DNA of 64,000 nt. Source: HXMU1420-13 sp024742815. Lineage in GTDB: Bacteria > Bacteroidota > Rhodothermia > Balneolales > Balneolaceae. The notes below the pieces were generated by a model that worked only from the letters and a program-made list of their open reading frames with translations, was not told where the DNA came from and did no database searches. The DNA lies in NCBI GenBank assembly GCA_024742815.1, contig JANSXX010000001.1, forward strand, positions 124,001 through 188,000, read 5' to 3'. Positions 1 through 7,075 of the stretch are shown piece after piece (the stretch's first letter is position 1; the number at the start of each line of letters is the position of its first letter). The translations under genes and the position numbers were made by a program.

Positions 1-600
1 ATTGACATCAATTTCCGATACGAAAAAATATTAAGTGCAGATGTTGGAAAACAAATAGCGGGCAAAATGAAAAATTTTGCTCAATCCAAACTGGCTGCAT
101 TTGTGTTCAATTTTGTGGATACTCTCGTTCATTCTCGTTCAGATTCGGATGTAATTAAAGAACTCGCACCCGACGAAGGCGCGTTCAGGTCCATTACTGA
201 GGCATGGTTTCAGCATTCAACCTTGCTGCAAATGTTTAAAGAGTTGGCCGACGAAGATGTAACTGTAATTGTAACTGCCGATCATGGTTCGGTGCGATCC
301 ATGAGGGATACAAAAGTGTATGGCGACCGTGATACGGCTACGAATTTGCGATATAAGTATGGGAAGAATTTGAATACTGTGGATGAGAATGCGAGCATTA
401 AAATCAGCGATGCCAAACGCTTTAAACTGCCGGAAGTATCCAAAGCAAATGAATACATCATAGCGCTAGAAGATTACTATTTTGTGTATCCAACCAATTA
501 TCACAAGTTTCAGAATCTTTATCGTGATACCTTTCAACATGGCGGGGCTTCGATGGAAGAAATGATTTTGCCTATCGTAACTATGACTCCAAAAAACTGA
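1..600 (+). CDS. porX: PorX-like response regulator, PglZ/alkaline-phosphatase domain (C-terminal part)
   Basis: The frame is open from base 1 with no start, so the gene begins upstream and only about 199 C-terminal residues are here. The visible part is the end of a PglZ/alkaline-phosphatase fold: VTADHGSVR is a metal-binding-type motif, and the protein ends with a FQHGGASMEEMILPI block typical of PglZ proteins. In Bacteroidota this domain sits behind a CheY-like receiver in PorX, the response regulator tied to type IX secretion. The receiver is outside the window, so the PorX name is inference, supported by tsaE directly downstream (a common Bacteroidota order) and porQ elsewhere in the window. 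Confidence 0.75.
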   Translation: MDINFRYEKILSADVGKQIAGKMKNFAQSKLAAFVFNFVDTLVHSRSDSDVIKELAPDEGAFRSITEAWFQHSTLLQMFKELADEDVTVIVTADHGSVRSMRDTKVYGDRDTATNLRYKYGKNLNTVDENASIKISDAKRFKLPEVSKANEYIIALEDYYFVYPTNYHKFQNLYRDTFQHGGASMEEMILPIVTMTPKN

Positions 601-681
601 GAAACGACGAAGGATGGTTGACGATAGACAAATGAATTATCACAGTTTCGGTAAACTGATTATTGATCAATATTTAAAATC

Positions 682-701
682 ATTCCCGCGAAGGTGGGAA
701 T
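682..701. repeat. Small REP-like palindrome
   Basis: ATTCCCGC, a GAAG loop, then GTGGGAAT make an 8-bp stem with one G-T pair. It lies in the 172-bp porX-tsaE gap, close to a second hairpin (CAGTTT, CGGT, AAACTG at 643-658). Neither has a T tract, so a simple rho-independent terminator is not supported. It resembles dispersed intergenic palindromes seen in many bacteria. Confidence 0.5.
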
Positions 702-772
702 CTTGAATAATTGGTAAGCCATCGAGTTTATTTATTGATTAAGTTACATGTAAACAGAAATTTAAAATCGTA

Positions 773-1183
773 ATGTTAAGCAACTCCATCCAAGAGACGA
801 TACAAATTGGGAAGCAATTCGCAGAGCGGTTAAAACCCGGCGATGTAGTTTGCCTTGATGGTGATTTAGGTGCCGGCAAAACACATTTTGTAAAAGGGAT
901 AGCATTGCATTTTGGAGTTAAAGAGCATGAAGTAAGTTCTCCTACTTTCACATTGATAAATGAATATCAAGGAAACGTTCCGGTGTATCATTTTGATTGT
1001 TATAGAATTAAATATGAACAGGAAGCGTTGGAGATTGGCACTGAGGACTACCTCTACGGCGATGGGATTTCCATTGTGGAATGGCCGCAAAAAATCGGAA
1101 ATTTATTGCCGCCCGAATCCGTTTGGGTTCACATAACCCATGTTGGCGAAAACGAAAGAGAAATACGAATAGAAGACGCATAG
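773..1183 (+). CDS. tsaE: tRNA threonylcarbamoyladenosine biosynthesis ATPase TsaE
   Basis: TsaE is the small P-loop ATPase that works with TsaB and TsaD to make t6A37 in ANN-decoding tRNAs. The Walker A motif GDLGAGKT is at residues 30-37, followed by the family signatures SSPTFTLINEY (55-65) and HFDCYR (73-78). The length of 136 residues is normal. The overlapping minus-strand frames are shadows. It follows porX in the same direction with a 172-bp gap holding two hairpins, so it may have its own promoter. Confidence 0.95.
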   Translation: MLSNSIQETIQIGKQFAERLKPGDVVCLDGDLGAGKTHFVKGIALHFGVKEHEVSSPTFTLINEYQGNVPVYHFDCYRIKYEQEALEIGTEDYLYGDGISIVEWPQKIGNLLPPESVWVHITHVGENEREIRIEDA

Positions 1184-1189
1184 AGCATC

Positions 1190-1477
1190 ATGTCCCTTAC
1201 AGGGAAACGCAGACTCCCATACCGACTCGATTTATTACCGGTAATTTACCCGTACCATCGCCGGGCAAAGAACGACCTGAGTAAAGGCGATTTGGTGTAC
1301 TATGGACCAAGCCCGGAATATTACGGCATAGGAGAGGTGGTACAAAAAGACGAGAAAGTATGTGTGGTAGATTTTCGAGGAACAGGGCTATTGGGGATAC
1401 ATAAAGACGAGCTTCTTTCCTCTTATCTTATTCCCATTCATAAACTAAATCTCACCAATCTATTAAAGGGTAGGTGA
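1190..1477 (+). CDS. Small hypothetical protein (95 aa)
   Basis: The start lies 6 bp after the tsaE stop, so it is probably co-transcribed and translationally coupled. The product has no signal peptide or membrane segment. A basic N-terminus is followed by a small beta-rich stretch (about residues 38-75, containing KGDLVYYGPSPEYYGIGEVV and FRGTGLLGIH) that resembles small barrel or DUF3553-like folds. I do not recognise the family with certainty. Tight spacing and ordinary codon use favour a real gene. Confidence 0.65.
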   Translation: MSLTGKRRLPYRLDLLPVIYPYHRRAKNDLSKGDLVYYGPSPEYYGIGEVVQKDEKVCVVDFRGTGLLGIHKDELLSSYLIPIHKLNLTNLLKGR

Positions 1478-1483
1478 ACAAGA

Positions 1484-2122
1484 TTAGTTTGTTATGGCTA
1501 CCGATTGGGTTTCAAACTCAAAAATATTTCTAGATCGCCCTTCCTGCTTGTAGAAAACACTAAATTTCATAGGTTTTTGTTGATCAGGGGCTGTATTTAA
1601 TACAAAATACAAAGCTTGAGGAACCGTTGGTTTGGAAGCTATAAACTCGGGATATGAGTATCGTTGGTAGCCGTAGTAATTGCTGAATGTTATAATATCG
1701 AAGTATCCTATTAACTCTTCGTAAGCTTCAGTTTTTGCATTAAATGCTAAATTGCTGGAAATAGATAAAGATTGAATAGTTTCTTCAGACGTTGGTATGG
1801 TTGGCGAACACGCAAAAAGCAACGAATTAGTCCATCTAGAGGGTGTGTTTTTAGCAACTTTAGAAAAATAATATTCTTTCACCGGTTCCATTAAAATTGA
1901 AAATCGTGGAACAGATACGCTATCAGGGTTTAATTCATTTTGTGTAATGTTGATACCTGCTTCAGTATGTATGGTGATGTCGGATATAGTTACTTCAAAA
2001 TCAGTGGTTTCATAATGAGTGGGGAACGGACCACAAGTATCGGTAGGTGTATTACATGAACTAAATACAAAATTTGAACAAAACAGTATAAATATCAGAA
2101 AACAAAATGTTCGGAATAGCAT
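1484..2122 (-). CDS. Putative lipoprotein of unknown function (212 aa)
   Basis: A hydrophobic N-terminus ends in the lipobox-like VFSSC (Cys at about residue 23), so this is a probable outer-membrane or periplasmic lipoprotein. The mature part is beta-rich with repeated short hydrophobic strands and no catalytic motif that I recognise; it resembles small Bacteroidota-specific lipoprotein families. It converges tail to tail with the preceding 95-aa gene with only 6 bp between them, and no terminator is visible there. Confidence 0.65.
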   Translation of the reverse strand: MLFRTFCFLIFILFCSNFVFSSCNTPTDTCGPFPTHYETTDFEVTISDITIHTEAGINITQNELNPDSVSVPRFSILMEPVKEYYFSKVAKNTPSRWTNSLLFACSPTIPTSEETIQSLSISSNLAFNAKTEAYEELIGYFDIITFSNYYGYQRYSYPEFIASKPTVPQALYFVLNTAPDQQKPMKFSVFYKQEGRSRNIFEFETQSVAITN

Positions 2123-2158
2123 GATGATTAAATCTAATAAGCTATTTGATTAAATGAA

Positions 2159-2563
2159 TTAACGGGATAGAAATTGTGTAGGGTGCAAAGCAACATCGGG
2201 AAATTCTGCTAATATTTTTTTATCAAAAGTGATGAGTGGAATTTCTAAATCCATAGCAAGCGCTACAAACTCGCAATCGTATGGTGTGCAATTTGAGTTA
2301 AGTGATAGATCAATTACTATTTTTGATTCAACCTCAAATTCATTTCCGGTTAAGTGTTCTTCTGCATATTCCATACTTAATAATGCATCAGAAATGGTAG
2401 AAACTTTGTGGTGGATATATTTACAGGCAACATTACGAAACTCACTTTTCCAAAGTAAAGGAGCGTTCCAAGTAGGATCTTTTTTAAAGATTTTCTCTGC
2501 AATTTGTGTTTTATCATTCGGTAACCATAAATAGGCAATAAGGTTAGTATCAGATACTATCAT
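2159..2563 (-). CDS. vapC: PIN-domain ribonuclease toxin (VapC-like)
   Basis: A 134-residue PIN domain. The acidic metal-binding residues are in place: D5 in MIVSDTN, E41 in SEFRN, D96 in TPYDCEFVALA and D114 in ITFDKK. VapC-type toxins are Mg-dependent ribonucleases, usually cutting tRNA or rRNA. The gene starts inside the 3' end of the upstream RHH antitoxin gene (14-bp overlap), the classic arrangement for coupled translation. Intact motifs suggest a functional toxin; its target cannot be read from the sequence. Confidence 0.9.
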   Translation of the reverse strand: MIVSDTNLIAYLWLPNDKTQIAEKIFKKDPTWNAPLLWKSEFRNVACKYIHHKVSTISDALLSMEYAEEHLTGNEFEVESKIVIDLSLNSNCTPYDCEFVALAMDLEIPLITFDKKILAEFPDVALHPTQFLSR

Positions 2564-2798
2564 CTCTATCTCGATTTATAGCTTGTCGTATTTCTTCTTC
2601 AGTGAGACTTCCCTTCATCTTACTACGAAGCTTTCGCGCCTTATACAGCACTTCTTCAACATTTACCTGATTAGCTCTGAATTGAGATTCAATAAGATGA
2701 ATCACCTCATTATTTATAGATCGGCGATTTCGTTTAGCCCGCTCTTTAAGTTGTTCGTAGACCTCGTCGGGGATGTTTTTTATGGTGATGTTTGCCAT
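2550..2798 (-). CDS. Ribbon-helix-helix antitoxin of the PIN toxin
   Basis: The 82-residue product opens with a ribbon-helix-helix DNA-binding domain (ITIKNIPDEVYEQLKERA, then RRSINNEVIHLIE), as in FitA/Arc-type antitoxins. The C-terminal 40 residues are polar and probably bind and inhibit the toxin. It is first in a two-gene operon with the PIN toxin. An inverted repeat, TGGTTCCA and TGGAACCA, overlaps its start codon and upstream region and is the obvious autoregulatory site. Confidence 0.88.
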   Translation of the reverse strand: MANITIKNIPDEVYEQLKERAKRNRRSINNEVIHLIESQFRANQVNVEEVLYKARKLRSKMKGSLTEEEIRQAINRDRDDSI

Positions 2799-2827
2799 GG
2801 TTCCAAATTGGTTGCGTTATGGAACCA
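2798..2827. promoter_or_regulatory. Candidate operator of the VapBC-type operon
   Basis: Perfect 8-bp arms TGGTTCCA (2798-2805) and TGGAACCA (2820-2827) are separated by 14 bp, so their centres lie about two helical turns (22 bp) apart. One arm touches the antitoxin ATG; the other is just upstream. This suits two RHH dimers binding cooperatively and repressing the operon. It also lies upstream of divergent pnuC, which might be affected. Binding itself is inference. Confidence 0.55.
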
Positions 2828-2890
2828 AAAGTTACAAAATTCCGATCGAACTTTTTCCTACCTTTGCCGCGCACATTAACCCAAAGTACA

Positions 2891-3523
2891 TTGAGCGAAT
2901 TATTATCCGCATTTATTGAAGGCGTTTATGCAACCTCTACCATCGAATGGATTGCCGTTACCACCGGTGTATTAAGCGTTTTGTTTTCGATGAAAGAGAA
3001 TATCCTTGTTTACCCATTCGGAATCGTAAGCGTGTTGATTTATGTGTACCTCGCCTTTCAGTATAAACTCTATGCCGATATGGGAGTTAATGGCTATTAC
3101 TTTGTAATGAGTGTGTACGGTTGGATGTACTGGAAAAATACAGATGGAGTTCGCGATCAAATTCCTGTTACCCTAAATACTGCTCGTGAATGGTTGATTA
3201 CGGTTGCATTACTTGTTGGCTCATTTGGGATACTGGTTTTCGTATTGATGAACTTCACCGACAGCGATGTCCCTTTTTGGGATGCTACCACCACCTGCTT
3301 CGCGATAACCGGAATGTGGCTAATGGCCCGCAAAAAACTCGAAAACTGGATTGCATGGATTATCTGCGATTTGATCTCGATTCCGCTGTACTTCTACAAA
3401 GGACTTGTGCTTACCAGTGTTCAATTTCTGCTTTTCACCGGATTGGCATGTGCAGGATATTTGGCTTGGAAAAAATCGTTGGAGAGAGAAAGTGATAGAT
3501 TTTTAGAAAGAGAGAATTCGTGA
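2891..3523 (+). CDS. pnuC: Nicotinamide riboside transporter PnuC
   Basis: An integral membrane protein with about seven hydrophobic segments and PnuC signatures (WIAVTTGVLSVLFSMKENIL, YGWMYW, NWIAWIICDLISIPLY). PnuC proteins facilitate uptake of nicotinamide riboside or another vitamin precursor, trapped by phosphorylation. The start is uncertain. ATG codons at 2792 and 2819 fall inside the operator region of the divergent antitoxin and add residues that do not look like PnuC. The TTG at 2891 gives MSELLSAFIEGV and lies after a TACCTTTG (2859-2866) that resembles a -7 element. No kinase gene or riboswitch is visible nearby to fix the substrate. Confidence 0.85.
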   Translation: MSELLSAFIEGVYATSTIEWIAVTTGVLSVLFSMKENILVYPFGIVSVLIYVYLAFQYKLYADMGVNGYYFVMSVYGWMYWKNTDGVRDQIPVTLNTAREWLITVALLVGSFGILVFVLMNFTDSDVPFWDATTTCFAITGMWLMARKKLENWIAWIICDLISIPLYFYKGLVLTSVQFLLFTGLACAGYLAWKKSLERESDRFLERENS

Positions 3524-3546
3524 CTTGTCCCAACAAATCACATCAC

Positions 3547-4455
3547 TTATGCCATCATCAATTTTGAAATAGCCTGCGCGAAGTCTTTCACTGATTTCTG
3601 GTAATCGAAACCAATCTCTTCAACAATATCTAACATTTTGATTCCACGAGCGTTTTGGATCAGTGTATTTGCAGTTTCTTCCGAAGCTACGATATCCAAA
3701 GAAGAAGAAAGTAGTCCAATATTCTCTCCACCTTGATTTAGAATGGCATTAAACTTAGTTGAGCCAAATGGAGAGGATGAGAATGCTACGGCTAATCGGG
3801 TTTGCTCGTTAATCATCAATACCTGATAGTAATTGGGCAGAAATAAATCGGGCTCGGTGCCCTCGAATGAAAAATAACGAGCAGGATTAGTATTCTTGAT
3901 GTAAAGTGAAATTGCATTATCGACAAGCCACTGCTTCATTTCCGGTTGAGCATGTTGCCCGGTAAATCCTCGTTCTACCCAATACTCAAAAGTGTAATCA
4001 AGTTCTTGCAATGGTGAAAACTGATCCGGTATCGAATTTAGGTTTTTGATCTGATCACCTGAAAATTGAAACCAATAATCGTACAAGCCATTGGTCACCA
4101 GAAGATAGGGAGCTTTTACTTCAGTATTATATCGTGCAATTTGAAGCGCGGCTTTTTCATCTAATTGAATAGACGGTGCTTTACATTCAACCAGAAGTAG
4201 AGGATTAAATTCCTCATCATAACAAATAATATCAGTTCTAGATGCTGATTTATCTCTGGGTAATGAAACCGGACTTTCGAATGAAATACGATTCTTGGAA
4301 AATCCTACTTCAAGCAACAAATATTCAACAAACTGAAGCCTAACCTGCTCCTCCGGTCGTATTACATAGGTTTTCTTGAGAATTGGATTCCAAAGGCGTT
4401 TTTGATTCTCTTTGAACCTAATCGGAGGAAAATGAAAAAGAGATTTACTAATCAT
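3547..4455 (-). CDS. HsdR_N-type PD-(D/E)XK nuclease-fold protein
   Basis: About 302 residues. The N-terminal half matches the stand-alone HsdR_N-like domain common in Bacteroidota: RPEEQVRLQFVEYLL, then SRTDIICYD and LLLVECKAP, giving D75, E90 and K92 of a PD-(D/E)XK core followed by QIARYN. There is no helicase or methylase part and no hsdM/hsdS nearby, so it is not a complete restriction system. The C-terminal half is unrecognised. An upstream ATG at 4497 adds 14 residues encoded by a palindromic intergenic repeat, so I chose the ATG at 4455. Its cellular role is unknown. Confidence 0.8.
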   Translation of the reverse strand: MISKSLFHFPPIRFKENQKRLWNPILKKTYVIRPEEQVRLQFVEYLLLEVGFSKNRISFESPVSLPRDKSASRTDIICYDEEFNPLLLVECKAPSIQLDEKAALQIARYNTEVKAPYLLVTNGLYDYWFQFSGDQIKNLNSIPDQFSPLQELDYTFEYWVERGFTGQHAQPEMKQWLVDNAISLYIKNTNPARYFSFEGTEPDLFLPNYYQVLMINEQTRLAVAFSSSPFGSTKFNAILNQGGENIGLLSSSLDIVASEETANTLIQNARGIKMLDIVEEIGFDYQKSVKDFAQAISKLMMA

Positions 4456-4465
4456 GAAAATGTCA

Positions 4466-4519
4466 TTCGTTAATCGAAAATCGTTATTCGATCTCAATTA
4501 ACGAATAACGATTAACGAA
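4466..4519. repeat. Imperfect inverted repeat of the ACGAATAACGATTA type
   Basis: CGAATAACGATTAACGAA (4502-4519) is complementary to TTCGTTAATCG...TTATTCG (4466-4490), apart from a 7-bp insertion in the left arm. The element fills the gap between yidC and the nuclease-fold gene. Similar ACGAATTA-like low-complexity stretches occur at 13787-13831 and about 42555-42596. It could act as a weak processing or termination hairpin, but there is no clear T tract. Confidence 0.5.
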
Positions 4520-4520
4520 A

Positions 4521-6314
4521 CTACGCCTTAGCAACCGCAGCTTGGTGTGTAGTTTTATTGATGTACAACTGCTGGAAAATAGACAGCACATTGAAAATCA
4601 GATAGTATAAACTCAATCCTGAGGCAAAGTTATTGAACACAAAGAGCAGCATGATCGGTAAGAAATACTGCATGATTTTCATTTGCTGAGCCATCGGGTT
4701 ATTTGCTCCACCCGCGGAATTTGCCGCCGATATTTTACTCTGAAATACCATCGAAACCGTCATTAGTAATACCAAACCGGCAATCTGATCGCCTAAGAAC
4801 GGAATACTGAACGGCAGACTAATAATATAATCCGGTGCAGAAAGATCGCTTACCCACAAAAACTCCTCCTGACGAAGTAAGATAGAATTTTGGAAAAATC
4901 TCCATAAGGTGATCAGGATCGGGAATTGGAGTAACATCGGTAAACAACCGCCAATCGGGTTAACTTTGTTTTTCCGGTACAGATCCATGGTTGCTTTTTG
5001 TTGCTTCTGTGGATCGTTTTTGTACTTCTCCTGAATCTCTTTCATCTGCGGTTGGAGCTCTCGCATGGCGGCCATACTTTTGTAACTGCGTATGGTAAGA
5101 GGAGAAAGAACGAGTTTTACAACCACGGCAAAAATAATTACCAGAACTCCGTAATTGGAAATGAACCCACTAAAGAAATTGAAGAAGGGAATTACCGCAA
5201 ATCGCACAAAAGGATCGGAGAACCAACGTAGCCAGCCATAACTGACTTCTACCATATCGAAAGCATGTTCATCAAAATCTTTGATATCCAGATAGCGCAT
5301 AGGCCCGATGTACAAATTCATCGAAACCGTGCCATCAGAAGGAATATCTGCCGTTACGGTACTTGTGTAACGGTGGCGGGTAGTTTGTTCATCAACCTCC
5401 CCGGTGATTTGTCCGCTTAAGTAAGCACCTTCCGTATCGGTTACCGGCTTAATAATTTGCGAGAAGAATTTCGTTTTAGTAGCAACCCAGTCGATATTCC
5501 CGTTAACATTCAACTCCTGATAGCCATCATTTTCTTCGAAGTCGGTTACTTTAAGCTGTTCAAGTTCGCCGCCGGCGTATAAATAAGAAGTAGTTGCTAA
5601 GGCTTCCTGCACGCGATCTTTTTCCGTAAATCGTAACCTTGAGTTAAACCCAAAATCAACGGCTCTACCAATAATGTATTCGCGAACACCTACGAATCGA
5701 ATGTCGAGGTCGATTTCATATTTTCCACCGTAAAGGGTGTAGGTGTAGATCATCTGTCGGCCATCACCTAATTCTAATGCATAAGTAAGTTCCTCAACTT
5801 CGCCCTCTTCCAGAAAAATAGAAGATCCTGACGTTAGCTGAGTAAACAGCAATTTATTGGTATCAACATTATAATTTTCGGTGGTTAAGAACCCGGTATT
5901 GTAGGCAGATCGTGTGGTGTCGCCAATCATTTGAATTGGTTGACCGGCCCAAGTCTTGTGATCTTTAAGCGTAAATTTCGAAGGTCCTGCCCCGAGATTA
6001 GTGAAAACCGCTGTATAACGTGGAGTTTCAACTACAAATTCAGTTTGGATAGAATCTTGGTTAGATGAGAATAACCCAACTTGTTGAGGAGCTTCTTCTT
6101 CATCCGGTGTAGTAAACGAAGGCTGACGCGTTTCTTGTGTCTGTTCGGTTACTTCAGGGATTTCCTCAACTTGTTCGAGAGCGTTTAAACTATCCTGAAC
6201 GGCTTGCTGTCGGCGTTGTTCTGCAATTTCTTCTTCGCTAGGCAAGGTGAAATAAAACCAACCCAGCATGAGCACAAAAATGAGAGAAAAGCCAATTACT
6301 GTATTCTTATCCAA
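4521..6314 (-). CDS. yidC: Membrane protein insertase YidC
   Basis: YidC/Oxa1 insertase, 597 residues, normal for the long Bacteroidota/Gram-negative form. One N-terminal transmembrane helix (about residues 5-23) is followed by a large periplasmic beta domain to about residue 345, then the conserved five-helix core with VKLVLSPLTIRSYKSM, NPIGGCLPMLLQFPI and the last helices near 545-590. It inserts membrane proteins alone or with SecYEG. It lies 4 bp downstream of rnpA in the conserved rpmH-rnpA-yidC cluster; no yidD is present between them. Confidence 0.97.
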   Translation of the reverse strand: MDKNTVIGFSLIFVLMLGWFYFTLPSEEEIAEQRRQQAVQDSLNALEQVEEIPEVTEQTQETRQPSFTTPDEEEAPQQVGLFSSNQDSIQTEFVVETPRYTAVFTNLGAGPSKFTLKDHKTWAGQPIQMIGDTTRSAYNTGFLTTENYNVDTNKLLFTQLTSGSSIFLEEGEVEELTYALELGDGRQMIYTYTLYGGKYEIDLDIRFVGVREYIIGRAVDFGFNSRLRFTEKDRVQEALATTSYLYAGGELEQLKVTDFEENDGYQELNVNGNIDWVATKTKFFSQIIKPVTDTEGAYLSGQITGEVDEQTTRHRYTSTVTADIPSDGTVSMNLYIGPMRYLDIKDFDEHAFDMVEVSYGWLRWFSDPFVRFAVIPFFNFFSGFISNYGVLVIIFAVVVKLVLSPLTIRSYKSMAAMRELQPQMKEIQEKYKNDPQKQQKATMDLYRKNKVNPIGGCLPMLLQFPILITLWRFFQNSILLRQEEFLWVSDLSAPDYIISLPFSIPFLGDQIAGLVLLMTVSMVFQSKISAANSAGGANNPMAQQMKIMQYFLPIMLLFVFNNFASGLSLYYLIFNVLSIFQQLYINKTTHQAAVAKA

Positions 6315-6318
6315 TGAT

Positions 6319-6750
6319 CTACGTTTTTAAAATTGGGTGTTCGGCAACGCGGTTACGCAGTTTAGTAAGCAGAGTTACTACTTCGTTTTGCATCGTTTGG
6401 AAATCGATTTCAGAAGTACGTGCAATTATTCCAACATGGAGAAGCACAGAGGCGCCTTGTACAGGTTCTAATATTTCCTGATTAAGTCGGAATGATTCTC
6501 GCATGAGGCGCTTAATTCGATTTCGTTGTACCGCAGAACCTATCTTTTTAGGGGAGATAAATGCGATTTTAAATTCAGGTGAATTGCTTTCGGCAATTCG
6601 ATATCTGAGAAAAATGGAGGCAGAAGACAGTGATGTTGAGTTCGAAAATAGACTCTTGAAATTTGTTCTGCCTCGCAGAATTCTAGATTTAGGGAGGGTA
6701 AATCTGCGAGGAGACGGAGCAGTTAAATTACTTTGCTCCTTTTTTCTCAT
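6319..6750 (-). CDS. rnpA: Ribonuclease P protein component
   Basis: RnpA binds the RNase P RNA and helps mature tRNA 5' ends. The 143 residues contain the family core LPKSRILRGRTNFKSLF, FIFLRY-like strand and the RNR motif in AVQRNRIKRLMRESFR. The ATG at 6750 lies inside rpmH, giving a 23-bp out-of-frame overlap. No start codon lies near the usual LPKSRIL beginning, so the roughly 18-residue N-terminal extension and the overlap seem real. It is followed 4 bp later by yidC. Confidence 0.95.
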   Translation of the reverse strand: MRKKEQSNLTAPSPRRFTLPKSRILRGRTNFKSLFSNSTSLSSASIFLRYRIAESNSPEFKIAFISPKKIGSAVQRNRIKRLMRESFRLNQEILEPVQGASVLLHVGIIARTSEIDFQTMQNEVVTLLTKLRNRVAEHPILKT

Positions 6751-6886
6751 CGCTTACAGTTAATTTATGGCGGCCTTTCGCACGGCGACCGGCAATTACA
6801 TTGCGTCCGTTTTTGGTGGACATGCGCTTACGGAATCCGTGCTTGTTCGTGCGCTTCTTATTACTAGGTTGAAATGTACGTTTCAT
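6728..6886 (-). CDS. rpmH: 50S ribosomal protein L34
   Basis: Reading the minus strand from the ATG at 6886 gives a 52-residue protein starting MKRTFQPSNKKRTNKHGFRK and containing RMSTKNGRNVIAGRRAKGRH, a full L34. The short C-terminal tail TVSDEKKGAK runs into the first codons of rnpA (23-bp overlap). It is the first gene of the rpmH-rnpA-yidC cluster. TATATTTG on the minus strand (6928-6935) is a plausible -7 element for the cluster. Confidence 0.96.
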   Translation of the reverse strand: MKRTFQPSNKKRTNKHGFRKRMSTKNGRNVIAGRRAKGRHKLTVSDEKKGAK

Positions 6887-6927
6887 GAATCAGGATGTTT
6901 ATGTCAATTTCGTAATCCAAAAGACTC

Positions 6928-6935
6928 CAAATATA
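6928..6935 (-). promoter_or_regulatory. Possible -7 element (TAnnTTTG) for rpmH-rnpA-yidC
   Basis: The minus strand reads TATATTTG, matching the FCB-group TAnnTTTG consensus, 42 bp before the rpmH start. A TTG at the usual 19-21 bp further upstream is not clear, so this is only half of a promoter. Confidence 0.4.
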
Positions 6936-7075
6936 AGCAGAATTTCATTCAATTTGCACATTAATTAATCGGAAAAATTAGCTCATCGCAAATCATTTCA
7001 ATTCAGGGCAATCTGATCGCTACAAAGCTTCGTACTCATAAGTGAAACAAGAATTGAAATTTAAAACTATTAAAA

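Noticed and set aside
3547..4455. Restriction-modification system
   Set aside because: Only an HsdR_N-like nuclease-fold protein is present; there is no helicase domain, methylase or specificity gene nearby.
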